Notes under the pieces: generated by a model
What the model was told of the DNA's origin: nothing
Seen by the model: the letters and a program-made list of their open reading frames with translations, nothing else
Databases searched by the model: none
Assembly (NCBI GenBank): GCA_029938135.1
Contig: JAPYOO010000014.1
Coordinates: forward strand, 1 to 41,050
From: Bermanella sp.
GTDB taxonomy: Bacteria > Pseudomonadota > Gammaproteobacteria > Pseudomonadales > Oceanobacteraceae
DNA: 41,050 nucleotides
Direction: 5' to 3'
Shown: positions 26,325 to 36,157 of the stretch, one piece after another
Layout: every line of letters begins with the position of its first letter
Position numbering within the stretch: position 1 is the stretch's first letter
Translations under genes and position numbers: made by a program

Positions 26325-27347
26325 CTATATTGATAAGTGTTCGATTACAGAATCTCTTTCAATAAGGTGAGGCATAAATAAATGAGTTTTTACCGTTGAA
26401 TCGACACTATCAGATAGTTTTATCGCTAAATTGGCAGCATAACTGGCCATTTCTCTTACCGGGTAATGCATCGTTGTCAGTTCTGGAATACATGCAACCG
26501 AGATTGATAAATCATCAAAACCAATCACTGAAATATCCTCTGGAACACGAATACCATGGGCATGTAATTCATGTACTACACCAATAGCCATAAGATCGTT
26601 ATAGGCTAAAATCCCGGTAACTTTATTGCCTTTTGCTAATAATGCACGAACAGCTTCTTTGCCTCCGTTCATATCGGCGGTAGTACCGTATTCAATCATG
26701 GTATTATCTAAAATTATGCCCGCATTATTTAAGGCTGTTCGAAATCCATCAAGACGAACCTGAGCATCTGGATTTACGTCTTTACGCGAAATGACGGCAA
26801 TATTTGTATGACCTCTGTTTATTAGATGTCTTGTTGCTTCCTGTGCCCCCATATTATTGTCTAACCAAATGCATCGATGGGCTATTTTTGCAATAAAACG
26901 ATTAATAAAAACTAAACCTGGGATTTTTTCAGCGAGCTCACATAATATTTCATCACTACAATGCATGCTGTGAAAAACTATGGCACCACAGCGATGTTGG
27001 ACTAAAGAGTCTATCGCATCAAGCTCAGCTTGTTCACTGCCATATGCAGTACTAATTAGCACCCGAAAGTCATTTTCTTTGGTGATTTCTTCTGCACCGC
27101 AAGCTAAAGTAGCGAAAAAAGGCATCGAAACTTTTGGAATAACAATACCAAGTGAATTAGATTTTTTACTGACTAATGCTTGTGCATTGATATTAGGACG
27201 ATAGCCTAACTCATCAATTACTTTTTGTACTTTTGCACGACATACTTTACCGACCTTACCTTGTTTTCGAACAACGCGAGAGACAGTTGATGTTGAAACA
27301 CCGGCAACACGAGCAACATCTTTAATTGTAATCATAATTCCATTCAT
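26325..27347 (-). CDS. LacI/GalR-family transcriptional regulator
   Basis: About 340 residues from the ATG at 27347 (GGGAAG four bases ahead; a second ATG at 27335 starts MITIKDVARVAG). The N-terminal helix-turn-helix and hinge are canonical (IKDVARVAGVSTSTVSRVVRKQGKVG, RPNINAQAL). The periplasmic-binding-protein-like sensor domain follows (LGIVIPKVSMPFFATLACGAEE ... GILAYNDLMAIGVVHELHAHGIRVPEDISVIGFDD). It lies between the TonB receptor and the GH29 gene and probably responds to a mono- or oligosaccharide product of the locus. Which operons it controls is not shown; I find no convincing CG-centred LacI palindrome. Confidence 0.93.
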   Translation of the reverse strand: MNGIMITIKDVARVAGVSTSTVSRVVRKQGKVGKVCRAKVQKVIDELGYRPNINAQALVSKKSNSLGIVIPKVSMPFFATLACGAEEITKENDFRVLISTAYGSEQAELDAIDSLVQHRCGAIVFHSMHCSDEILCELAEKIPGLVFINRFIAKIAHRCIWLDNNMGAQEATRHLINRGHTNIAVISRKDVNPDAQVRLDGFRTALNNAGIILDNTMIEYGTTADMNGGKEAVRALLAKGNKVTGILAYNDLMAIGVVHELHAHGIRVPEDISVIGFDDLSISVACIPELTTMHYPVREMASYAANLAIKLSDSVDSTVKTHLFMPHLIERDSVIEHLSI

Positions 27348-27385
27348 AACACTTCCCAAAGAAAATAATTTTTAACAACGGGCTT

Positions 27386-27410
27386 GAGTAACCTGACTTT
27401 CAGGTCACTC
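27386..27410 (-). terminator. Stem-loop between TonB receptor and lacI
   Basis: GAGTAACCTGA (27386-27396) pairs with TCAGGTCACTC (27400-27410), an 11-bp stem with one mismatch and a 3-base loop, 15 bp after the receptor stop. The T-rich stretch on the minus strand is delayed, so termination may be partial and allow readthrough into lacI. Confidence 0.55.
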
Positions 27411-27424
27411 ACTCTGAAGTGAAA

Positions 27425-30079
27425 CTAGAGTTTATAAGAAACACTTAACTCAACACGTCTGTCGCTATAGCCAAAATTTTCTGGTCGCTCCATGTTTTCA
27501 TAATACGAATGTAATTCAGTGCGGGTTAGATTTTTTCCTTTAAGAGATATTTTCAAGTTATTACTAACTTTATAACTAACAGACGCCGACAAGCTGCCAC
27601 TTGCTTCACGGAAGACCGCATCACCGTTGTTTACCTCTTGATGATAGTCATCACGCCAGTTCCAGGCAACTCTTGCTGAAAAATCATCTTGAACATAAAT
27701 GCCAACCACGTTGTAGCTGAACTCAGACAAGCCCTCCAGTGGCAAATTACGCCCCTCTTGCCCCTCTATAATAGAAGGTGTTTCACTGTCAATCCAAGTG
27801 CCATTCACCTGAACACCTAGATGTTGTAGGTAGCCGGGCAGAAAATCAAAAAATTGTTGATAGGCAACTTCAAGTCCTTTTAAATCGCGCTCTTGACCAT
27901 TAACTTGGCTGGTTATATCAAATTCAATACCATCATAAGTCTGTTTGATAGTAGATTTTCGCAGAAAGCCATCAATTTTTTTGTAAAAGAGCGAGCCCGA
28001 TACATAGCTGGTATCATTAAAATACCATTCCAAAGTAACATCGGCATTATCAGACGTAAATGCTTTGAGGTATGGGTTACCTGCTTTTCCGGTCAACTCG
28101 TCATAATTCAGGCTAGTTGTTGACGGGCTCATGGCCATAAAACTAGGTCGTCCCATCGTTGTAGAGGCGGCAAAGCGAAAAATTAATTCATCACTTAAAT
28201 CAAATTTAACATTCATTGATGGCAGAATATGATTTTCATCAGTATCAACCGTCAGTGGCTCGTAGCCACCTTCTGCTTGTAAAACTGATCCTGTTGAAGA
28301 AATGTCACTTTTGACTAGTCGCACACCAACATTACCCGAGACCGGAATACCTGCCAACTCGGAGACCATATTTAGCTGAGCATAAGCGGCGTAGGTTTTT
28401 TCTGAAAAATCATAGGTATCATTCTCAAGGGGGGTATCGTAAATTGAGCCAATATCGTATGCTGCCAGAATCGCCTCTTTATTGTCTCTCAAAAATTCAC
28501 TATCTGCGATAACCATGCCCTGTGGTCGAATTACCCCGCCTTCTTTGGCATAAAAATCATCCGAACCGGCGATAAAGAGCCCATCGAAACCATTAAGATC
28601 CCCAGCGGGGTTATTCACCTTTAGATCAAAAGAATCACGTATTGCATCACGTGAAGTAATACGAATGCCGGCGTCAATACTTTCGATAACACCATCATAT
28701 AAGTCATAGGTAAAATCGACACGTGCTGCCGTTTCACTGCCGGTCAGATCTTGTGATCTGTCACGATATTGTCTAAGTTTATAATTGTCAGGATCACTGA
28801 CATCTAATGGTTCACCACCAGAAAATACAGTTACCGATGGGGATCTATGATGAGCATTGGTATAATCCATGCTGAGAACATTATTTTGAGACTTAGCCTC
28901 CGGTTTCATATTGACTTCTTCTTTATGGCTATCACTATCGGTATAACTGACCTCTGCATTAAATTGCATATTCCCGAGTGAATATTCACCACCAATGGCA
29001 ACATTATAACTGTCAGTATCGCGTACATTGTACTGAGATAACGCATTGTAAATAGCTTTCTTAAACTGAGCGGTGGTGACATGCCCTGAGTCATCAAAAG
29101 TAATAGCAGTAAGATCTTTAATTTTGTGAGTAAATACCTGAGCCTCTCTACGCTGAACTCCTTCGTACTGGGTAAAGCCGGTATCTAGGAAAAAACTGAG
29201 ATCGTTATTAGGCACCCAATCAAAGCCTAACAAAACATTAGTACGCTTAGTTTCTTCTTGTCCAAAGACGATATTGTTACCGTATGACATTTTAGTGCCA
29301 GCGGGAGGATTAAATTTTTCGGGAACATCGTCTCTCCAGCGAAAGGTTTTGCTACGCTCAAAAGCTGCTTGACGCTCTTGATAATTAACTGCGAGCAAGG
29401 CTCCAATATCACCCACACCAGTTTGCCAGTTATTGCCAAGCACTAGGCTAATTTTAGGGCTTACTGGATCTACCCCCTCGGCATCTGCGGCCAAATCAGC
29501 ATATTCTGCGCCAACAGTCACCGCTGCTTTAAATTTCTTAAAATCGGTAGAGCGTAGGCGATGCATATTTATGTTGCCACTGATACCACCTTCAATCTGT
29601 TTGGCCACAGGTGACTTAGTAACATCGACTCTTTTCATCGCTTCAGAGGGTATATCGCTATATGTCAAACTACGTGTACCACCGGTAAACACCGTTCGGC
29701 CATTCACTAAAGACAAGGTTTCTCTTAACCCTCTAAGGGCTACCGAGTCACCTTCGCCACTGTCACTACTGCCTATTTGAATACCTGGCACCCGCTGTAA
29801 TGCTTCGGCTATGTTAGCATCGCTAAACTCACCGATATCTGTTGCAGCAATGGAATCTAGTACCTGTGAAGCGTGACGTTTTTCAGTCATTGCCGAGGTA
29901 AGCGCGTTGCGTATACCTGTAACCTCAATCACTTCAATTTGTTTGGTTTCTTTTATCTGTTCTTTTGTCTCTTGGTCTGACTCTGCGGCTTGGGCTGGAA
30001 TTAGTGCGGCAGAAATACAAATTGCCAGTGTTGTTTTTAAAAATCGATGTTGCTTTATTTTATTCTTATTTTTATTCAT
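27425..30079 (-). CDS. TonB-dependent outer-membrane receptor
   Basis: 884 residues. The signal peptide (ending PAQA-AES) is followed by a TonB box (IEVIEVTGIR), a plug domain (SDANIAEALQRVPGIQI, DSVALRGLRETLSLVNGR, and IEGGISGNINMH) and a long beta-barrel ending in a typical aromatic/hydrophobic C-terminus (RRVELSVSYKL). It is of the Xanthomonas/Caulobacter type that takes up carbohydrates, and no SusD-like lipoprotein accompanies it, as is usual in Gammaproteobacteria. It should import oligosaccharides released at the surface. Its promoter is separated from the gene by a MITE-like insertion. Confidence 0.95.
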   Translation of the reverse strand: MNKNKNKIKQHRFLKTTLAICISAALIPAQAAESDQETKEQIKETKQIEVIEVTGIRNALTSAMTEKRHASQVLDSIAATDIGEFSDANIAEALQRVPGIQIGSSDSGEGDSVALRGLRETLSLVNGRTVFTGGTRSLTYSDIPSEAMKRVDVTKSPVAKQIEGGISGNINMHRLRSTDFKKFKAAVTVGAEYADLAADAEGVDPVSPKISLVLGNNWQTGVGDIGALLAVNYQERQAAFERSKTFRWRDDVPEKFNPPAGTKMSYGNNIVFGQEETKRTNVLLGFDWVPNNDLSFFLDTGFTQYEGVQRREAQVFTHKIKDLTAITFDDSGHVTTAQFKKAIYNALSQYNVRDTDSYNVAIGGEYSLGNMQFNAEVSYTDSDSHKEEVNMKPEAKSQNNVLSMDYTNAHHRSPSVTVFSGGEPLDVSDPDNYKLRQYRDRSQDLTGSETAARVDFTYDLYDGVIESIDAGIRITSRDAIRDSFDLKVNNPAGDLNGFDGLFIAGSDDFYAKEGGVIRPQGMVIADSEFLRDNKEAILAAYDIGSIYDTPLENDTYDFSEKTYAAYAQLNMVSELAGIPVSGNVGVRLVKSDISSTGSVLQAEGGYEPLTVDTDENHILPSMNVKFDLSDELIFRFAASTTMGRPSFMAMSPSTTSLNYDELTGKAGNPYLKAFTSDNADVTLEWYFNDTSYVSGSLFYKKIDGFLRKSTIKQTYDGIEFDITSQVNGQERDLKGLEVAYQQFFDFLPGYLQHLGVQVNGTWIDSETPSIIEGQEGRNLPLEGLSEFSYNVVGIYVQDDFSARVAWNWRDDYHQEVNNGDAVFREASGSLSASVSYKVSNNLKISLKGKNLTRTELHSYYENMERPENFGYSDRRVELSVSYKL

Positions 30080-30190
30080 TGTACTTCCCCTAATAAGATT
30101 GAATTTAATTCAGAAATATCAAAATGACCACATACCGCCTGTGGCATATCAAGATCTTACAGACTATTATTTTTCCTTATACTGCACTTA

Positions 30191-30453
30191 TACCAATTGA
30201 ATTAATGAATGCACCACTTAGCGAGAATTAAAAGGCTTAGAGGCAAGGCATTGATTGAAGAGAATGGTTCTTCCCTTGTCAAAATCAATAACGCCGCATA
30301 TAAGCCTTTTAAACTCGCCCTTCGGGAGCTAAGTAGCAAACTGATAACATCACAAAATGAATGATATATAGAATAACTATATTTAACTCATTTTGTTTGT
30401 TCTAAGCTCGCTACTGTAGCTCTAAGTTGAGCGATTCATTATTTCAATTGGTA
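30191..30453. mobile_element. MITE-like element in the leader of the TonB receptor gene
   Basis: About 263 bp bounded by inverted repeats TACCAATTGAA / TTCAATTGGTA that extend to roughly 32 bp with mismatches. TTA flanks both sides, a possible 3-bp target duplication. A second, inner imperfect inverted repeat starts at AAAAGGCTTAG (about 30230) and ends at TAAGCCTTTT (about 30312). No ORF. The right end lies about 20 bp downstream of the predicted -10 box, so the element would form most of the receptor 5' leader. Confidence 0.75.
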
Positions 30454-30471
30454 TTAGATCAGAATCTGACT

Positions 30472-30562
30472 ATCACTAGTAAAACAAATGAATGTGTCAA
30501 AGATATGCCCGAACAATACTATTTTCCCTCAATTGGGTTACACAAGGATACATCTTGATACA
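30472..30562 (-). promoter_or_regulatory. Promoter and triple 10-bp operator of the TonB receptor
   Basis: On the minus strand TGTATC (30557-30562), TGTATC (30547-30552) and TGTAAC (30537-30542) are spaced exactly 10 bp. TTGACA (30495-30500) and AGTGAT (30472-30477) form -35 and -10 boxes 17 bp apart. The block closely matches 3509-3599. The gene start lies about 390 bp further on because of the inserted element. Confidence 0.7.
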
Positions 30563-30588
30563 AATCGCAAATTAAACTATTTATATGC

Positions 30589-33021
30589 TCATTTTGAGTT
30601 TATTTTAATACTTTGCTGTGACAATATCTGACTCTGAGCCTTAATTACCGTGCCCGTAAGCGAGTTCCCTACCCTGATGAGCACACTCGCAATACCTGCT
30701 TCGGTTTTAACGCTATTGCTATTAACGACACTGATATCGCCCTCAACAGCAAAACTAATTTCCTCACCCGAAACAGGAATGACATTACCATTTTTATCGA
30801 CAATTCTTGCATAAACAAAGACGGTATCATTCACACCCGCTTGTATTGGTTTACCACTTTCATCAATTTCCAGTTCAATTTTAAATTGAGCTTCAGGTGT
30901 AGCTATATGATGATGCGCGGTTACTTTACCGTCGATATAACCTAGCGCTTTAAGTTCACCCTGCTCAAATTTATCCAGATTGAAAGTAAAAGGCGGGTGC
31001 GCCAAATTATTACTGTTGCCGTTTTGATCGGGTTTTTGCATACCTAAGCTTTTACCATTTAAAAACAACTCCACTTGGTCGCAGTTACTAAAAATGCGCA
31101 CATTTAAATCAGAGCCTTGCTGCCATTCACTGGCGATAAAAATCATCGGACCGCTCTGATATTTTTCCGAGACTTCGCTAGCATCACGCTGTGATTGGAA
31201 AAAAAAGTAGCCATATTTAGGCAGTCTATCGATACTCATGATGCCAGATGACTCAAGATCTGCTGAAAAGCCACGATTATAGTCAAACATAACCCAGTAA
31301 CCATCGGCAAAGGCTCGGCTATTGAAATTATCATTATGAGACTCTTGAATATTAGCAGCCTGCTGCAACAAGCGTTTTTCACCCGAGGACAACAATTGGC
31401 GGCTTGAACGATCAGCGGCTTTTAAGTCAGACCAGTTATCCTGATTGAGGCCGGCATTCATCGCATGATATTCCCAATCACCATATTCAGAGACGATATA
31501 AGGTTTGTTGCTTGGCTGTTTACTTTTGTTCTTACCTTGCTTTTTATTTTTCTTCTTACCCTTTTTATGCCTTGCGTGTTTTAGTCTGTGCTGACGCGCT
31601 TGTACATAAATATCATAACCATAGTCTTTCCATCCGGCTGAAAAACACTGATCACTTGGACACTCTTCATGCACAGCCGCATTTAACTTATCGATAAATT
31701 CTTCAGGCATGCGAGATTCATTGAGGGAACACTCCCAAGCCAATACAGCAGGGTGACTACGATCGCGACGTATCATATCCCGGCAGGTTTTTATGACGTG
31801 CTGGCGAAAAGCTTGGCTGTCGCTATAATATTGCCAGCCGAGAATATCATTGAGCACAAGCAGACCAAGTTCGTCGGCTGCGTCCATAAAGGCCGGGGAC
31901 TGTGGGTAATGTGACAAGCGTACGAAATCAAAGCCAGCGGCTTTAATTTTAACGGCATCGCGATACTGAGCGTTGTCGGACAGCGCATAACCTATATAAG
32001 GATATTCCTGATGACGGTTGACGCCACGCAAAAACATGTCTTTACCGTTAAGTTTGAAGCCATCTTTAGTTATTTCAAAGCGCCTGATACCAAGACGCGT
32101 CTGCTTTTTATCAACCACTTGCGCTTCACCCACCACATGAGTTACTAGTCGATACAAGTTAGGCTCACTCGTTGACCAAAGCTTAGGTGTCGCAACTAGC
32201 AGAGATTGAAGTACTTCAGTGTCCTGCCCTGCTGCCAAACTAAGCGCTTTGGATGTTTGTTCTAATACTTTAGTGTCTTTGAAGAAAAGCTGTTGAAGTA
32301 CTTTAAATTGCTGGCTTTCTTTACTGTCATTTTTAATATGAGTTTTAACGGCAATTTCAGCTTCTTTACTGCTTACCCTTGGAAAGGAAGCATAGACACC
32401 ACCGCTGGCGACCTTGTCAGCAAACATTTCATCGGTAATATGCAGTTGATTTTTAATGGTTAAAGAGACATTGCGGTACAAACCACCATACATATTGAAA
32501 TCAAGCCTATTTAGGGGTTTAGGACCCGTAACCAGACTATCTCGGTTGTCTAACTTAACCACAACTTCATTCGGCTGATCAAAACTCAACACGCTGGAAA
32601 TGTCGATAACAAAGGGCAAATAACCACCATGATGGCTGATCATTTTTTTATTATTTACCCAGACCTCGGCCTTATTCATTGCCGCTTCAAAACGTAAAAA
32701 AGCTTTTTTTCCTCGCCACTTGGGCTCAGCAGTAAAAGACTTTTTATACCAGGCCAAACCTTGCCACTGATCTGTAGTAACCTTAGGTTCAATTCGGGTG
32801 GTATGGGGCAGTTCAACCTGCACCCATGCGGTTGCCTCAATTGACGAAATGTCAAAATTCTTTGTTACGGTCTCTGCTATATTATCAGAACGATAGAACT
32901 GCCATTGCTTGTTGAAATTTAATGTGGTGGCCGAGTAGCTCTCACTTAATTGCTGATTGGAGCAAACAGCAAACGTAACGGTAAGGCAGAGTAACCCCCA
33001 TAGAACTAGCGTTTTTTTCAT
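30589..33021 (-). CDS. GH2-family glycoside hydrolase (beta-galactosidase type) with Lys-rich insert
   Basis: 810 residues from the ATG at 33021 (AGGG nine bases ahead; a longer start at 33045 is less likely). Signal peptide, then GH2 sugar-binding jelly roll (AEVWVNNKKMISHHGGYLPFVIDIS), Ig-like domain and TIM barrel (LRGVNRHQEYPYIG, RLSHYPQSPAF). The acid/base is E435 (CSLNES) and the nucleophile is E512 (IVSEYG). C-terminal Ig-like domains follow. Unusual: between acid/base and nucleophile a segment of about 27 residues (about 480-506) consists largely of Lys, Gly, Asn and Arg. Substrate beta-galactoside or beta-glucuronide; undecided. Last gene of the right-hand operon. Confidence 0.88.
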   Translation of the reverse strand: MKKTLVLWGLLCLTVTFAVCSNQQLSESYSATTLNFNKQWQFYRSDNIAETVTKNFDISSIEATAWVQVELPHTTRIEPKVTTDQWQGLAWYKKSFTAEPKWRGKKAFLRFEAAMNKAEVWVNNKKMISHHGGYLPFVIDISSVLSFDQPNEVVVKLDNRDSLVTGPKPLNRLDFNMYGGLYRNVSLTIKNQLHITDEMFADKVASGGVYASFPRVSSKEAEIAVKTHIKNDSKESQQFKVLQQLFFKDTKVLEQTSKALSLAAGQDTEVLQSLLVATPKLWSTSEPNLYRLVTHVVGEAQVVDKKQTRLGIRRFEITKDGFKLNGKDMFLRGVNRHQEYPYIGYALSDNAQYRDAVKIKAAGFDFVRLSHYPQSPAFMDAADELGLLVLNDILGWQYYSDSQAFRQHVIKTCRDMIRRDRSHPAVLAWECSLNESRMPEEFIDKLNAAVHEECPSDQCFSAGWKDYGYDIYVQARQHRLKHARHKKGKKKNKKQGKNKSKQPSNKPYIVSEYGDWEYHAMNAGLNQDNWSDLKAADRSSRQLLSSGEKRLLQQAANIQESHNDNFNSRAFADGYWVMFDYNRGFSADLESSGIMSIDRLPKYGYFFFQSQRDASEVSEKYQSGPMIFIASEWQQGSDLNVRIFSNCDQVELFLNGKSLGMQKPDQNGNSNNLAHPPFTFNLDKFEQGELKALGYIDGKVTAHHHIATPEAQFKIELEIDESGKPIQAGVNDTVFVYARIVDKNGNVIPVSGEEISFAVEGDISVVNSNSVKTEAGIASVLIRVGNSLTGTVIKAQSQILSQQSIKINSK

Positions 33022-33079
33022 CTTTTTATACCCTGCTATCAGCAAATTTAAAGTGCACAGGCACCTTCAATTTATTATA

Positions 33080-34588
33080 TTACTTATTGTTCTTTTTTTT
33101 ATTTTTTCCCTTGCCCTTGTTTTTACTCTTTAACATATCCAACATTCTGGTCACTGGGGTCAATGGAAACTCAGGGTGATCAACATGGGCTTGTGCTAAC
33201 AAACCAGTCATTCGGCTAACTTGATCTGGATGTTTATCAGCGACATCATTTTCCTCACCGATATCAACTTTTAGGTTATACAGTTCAGGGGCTTTACCCT
33301 GAAATCTTACCAATTTCCAATCGCCTTCCCTAACCGCTTGAATAGGCCCTTGCTTTTCATTAAATTCCCAATATAAATACTCATGCTTTGCTTGCTTTTG
33401 ACTCTGGCCTAACAAAGAAGGGACATAGGAGATGCCATCACTTGGCTGACACTTTTTAACTTGTGCCAATTCACAGACTGTGGCCATAAGATCCCATGAG
33501 GCAAAAATATGGTCTGAGGTTTTATTTTCTTCGATGGTTTCAGGCCACCAGGCAATAAATGGCGCTCTGATGCCACCTTCATAGAGATCTCTTTTGCGGC
33601 CACGAAGCGGTCCATTACTGTTGAAAAAGCCTCTATCGAATTCATGGCCATGATCACTGGTAAATACTACTAAGGTATTTTCACTGAGGCCCTGCTCTTT
33701 TAAAGTATTTAATAAGCTACCTATGTCTCTGTCCAGTCGAGACACCATACCGGCATAAGCAACATTTCCTTCACTATCGTTACGGTAATGCCCTTTGGTA
33801 TTAAGTTCACGCTTAGGCCAACCGAGGTTTTTATACGCCTCTTTGGAGTCATCAGGTACGGTAACCGCCAAATGAGGAATGGTATAGGCTAAATAAAGGA
33901 AAAATGGTTTATCTTCCTTTTTATCTTTAATAAATGACAGCGCTTCTTGGGTCAAGATATCATGGGTGTATGTTCCTTTATTATTGAGATAATCATTGCC
34001 TTCAATAATTGAAATATCGTTATTTCGATACATCTTGTCCCAGTAATAATGATGGGCTGCTACATGGGTTTTATAACCATAAAAATAGTCAAAGCCTTGC
34101 TGTAATGGCATAGCAGTATGAGCACCATTAACAGGATCGTCTGCTTCAGCAAGACCCCATTTACCTATAGCCCCAGTGCGATAACCTGCTTGCTGTAAAA
34201 CTTCGGCAACCGTGACATTTTCAGCTTTGAGGTCAACTGGCTCACCGGTTCTTGTCCATTTAGGGTTACCACGAATAGGACTATGCCCTGAATGTAATCC
34301 TGTTATTAAACTAGCTCTTGATGGACCACACACGGGTGCGGCTGCATAATGCTGAGTAAAGAGCATGCCTTGCTTAGCCATTTGATCTAAGTATGGGGTT
34401 TTTATTTTTTCCTGACCGTACGCGCCGATATCACCATAACCCAAATCATCCGCCAAAATATAGATAATGTTCGGCTTGGTGTTGGCATTGGCGTTATCCG
34501 CTGGTGCTAAATCAGTTGATGCCTGCGCATAACTGCTGGCCATGAGTAACAGGGACAAACATCTTGTCACCTTTTTAACTATTTTCAT
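33080..34588 (-). CDS. Secreted S1-type sulfatase with polybasic tail
   Basis: 502 residues, signal peptide ending near AQA-STD. Motifs CGPSR (C87), metal pair ADD, GKWGLA, YTIPHLAV and SDHGHEFDRG. Overall similar to the sulfatase at 17103, so the two may share a substrate. The C-terminal 17 residues are nearly all Lys, Asn and Gly (KSKNKGKGKNKKKNNK). It lies 58 bp before the GH2 gene in the same operon. Confidence 0.9.
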   Translation of the reverse strand: MKIVKKVTRCLSLLLMASSYAQASTDLAPADNANANTKPNIIYILADDLGYGDIGAYGQEKIKTPYLDQMAKQGMLFTQHYAAAPVCGPSRASLITGLHSGHSPIRGNPKWTRTGEPVDLKAENVTVAEVLQQAGYRTGAIGKWGLAEADDPVNGAHTAMPLQQGFDYFYGYKTHVAAHHYYWDKMYRNNDISIIEGNDYLNNKGTYTHDILTQEALSFIKDKKEDKPFFLYLAYTIPHLAVTVPDDSKEAYKNLGWPKRELNTKGHYRNDSEGNVAYAGMVSRLDRDIGSLLNTLKEQGLSENTLVVFTSDHGHEFDRGFFNSNGPLRGRKRDLYEGGIRAPFIAWWPETIEENKTSDHIFASWDLMATVCELAQVKKCQPSDGISYVPSLLGQSQKQAKHEYLYWEFNEKQGPIQAVREGDWKLVRFQGKAPELYNLKVDIGEENDVADKHPDQVSRMTGLLAQAHVDHPEFPLTPVTRMLDMLKSKNKGKGKNKKKNNK

Positions 34589-34628
34589 TGTTAATACCTT
34601 ATTACCGTAAAATTTAATCTAGATGAAA

Positions 34629-36131
34629 TTACACTTTGTCAGTTTTTTTCTTCTTTTTATTTTTTTTACCTGTCTTGCCTGCGCATAATGTTTTATTTCT
34701 TTCTGCCGCGGATCTAATACTGCAAAGATCAAACGCTTTTAACACCGGTTGCCAGTCGCCATTGGCATCTTTACTTAAGCCATGATCATTTGAATTTTCA
34801 ATCCATTGGTCTAATTTTTTCACTAAACGCGCTTTGATTTTTTGATGAGCCGCTGAATCTGCTAAGTTATTAAGCTCCCAAGGATCATTTTCTAAATCGT
34901 AAAGCTGTTCACGCGGTTTAGTTTTTGCGAAAAAGTAAGCCTGATCTGCATTTAACTTACCCGCAGTATGTAACTCTCTTAATAACGGTAAAATTGGCCG
35001 AACCGTTGGTTTATCGTAATAAGCCATACGTGCATCCCAAGGTACTTGCGGCATAAAGTTAGCAATATATTTATAACGTTTTTCAACCACAGTACGGCTG
35101 TTATCAACTATTTCGTCATGCCGATCACGGGCAGCATAAATGGCACCTTTGGCTTGGTAGTTGGGGTTATTTAATAATGCCTGTCCCTGCATATGCTCAG
35201 GTACTTGGACACCAGCCAGATGTAAAATACTTGCGGTCAAGTCGATGCCATCAGTCATATCGTTATTTATCTGGTTCGCGCTTATACCCGGTCCGGCGAC
35301 AATCAGTGGCACATGAATACCATCTTCAAATAAATAACTCTTGCCTCGTATCTGACAGCGACCGTTATCGCCCATAAAAATGATAATGGTATTTTCTAGC
35401 AGGCCTTGTGCTTTCAACTGCTGCTGCACTAAACCAATCTCATGATCAATATATTCTAGCGTGTCGTAATAAGTGGCAATATCCAGTCTAACCTCAGGGT
35501 GGTCCGGTAAATACGGCGGCACCTCAACGTCACTCAAAGATACCGGATGCTTAGACGCTTTACGCACTTGCTGCCAGGTATCATCCATCGCACGATGAGT
35601 CATTTTCAGCTGAATTTGCATAAAAAACGGTTTACCAGCTTCAATTTTCTTTTTTCGATCGAAAACAGGATTTTTTTTATCGGTTTGAAAATTAAGATCA
35701 AGCTTCCTGCCTGCCGTATATACTAACTCGTTGCCCAGCAACACCGAATAGCCAGCTTGACGCAGGTAATGTGTCATCGGTTTTACATGCTCAGGTAAGA
35801 CATTAGTCTTATCCCTGTGGTGATGACCGCCCATACTGGTTTGATACATGCCCGTCATCAGCGAAGTACGACTAGTAGAGCAAATAGGGGAGTTGGTGTA
35901 GAAACGATTAAATTGAATACCGTTTTTCGCTAGTTTATCCAGATTAGGCGTCTGTAAACCTTTGGCGCCATAGCTGGGTAGATCAATGCCAATATCTTCT
36001 GCCATCAATAAAACAATATTTGGCTGCGTTTTCCCCTGCACTGATAATGAAATAAATACCAGTAACATCAATAGTATTAATAGATAATTGGCAGTTTGGG
36101 GCCTTGCATGCTTCATTAACCGTTCTAACAT
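34629..36131 (-). CDS. Divergent S1-type sulfatase (CSTSR), polybasic tail
   Basis: 500 residues from the ATG at 36131, with GGAG seven bases ahead. Signal anchor/peptide LLILLMLLVFISLSVQG. The formylglycine motif is CSTSR (C84), with Thr where Pro or Ala is usual. The first metal pair is ED (LMAEDIG) instead of DD. The GKWH segment is absent (AGYSVLLGNELVYTAGRK). MTHRAM, MGDNG and GKSYLFEDG are kept. The fold is therefore clear, but activity or specificity may differ; sulfamidase-like enzymes show comparable changes. The C-terminus is TGKKNKKKKKTDKV. It is 40 bp before the next sulfatase. Confidence 0.85.
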   Translation of the reverse strand: MLERLMKHARPQTANYLLILLMLLVFISLSVQGKTQPNIVLLMAEDIGIDLPSYGAKGLQTPNLDKLAKNGIQFNRFYTNSPICSTSRTSLMTGMYQTSMGGHHHRDKTNVLPEHVKPMTHYLRQAGYSVLLGNELVYTAGRKLDLNFQTDKKNPVFDRKKKIEAGKPFFMQIQLKMTHRAMDDTWQQVRKASKHPVSLSDVEVPPYLPDHPEVRLDIATYYDTLEYIDHEIGLVQQQLKAQGLLENTIIIFMGDNGRCQIRGKSYLFEDGIHVPLIVAGPGISANQINNDMTDGIDLTASILHLAGVQVPEHMQGQALLNNPNYQAKGAIYAARDRHDEIVDNSRTVVEKRYKYIANFMPQVPWDARMAYYDKPTVRPILPLLRELHTAGKLNADQAYFFAKTKPREQLYDLENDPWELNNLADSAAHQKIKARLVKKLDQWIENSNDHGLSKDANGDWQPVLKAFDLCSIRSAAERNKTLCAGKTGKKNKKKKKTDKV

Positions 36132-36157
36132 TTTATACTCCAATTAAGGTTGCTTGC

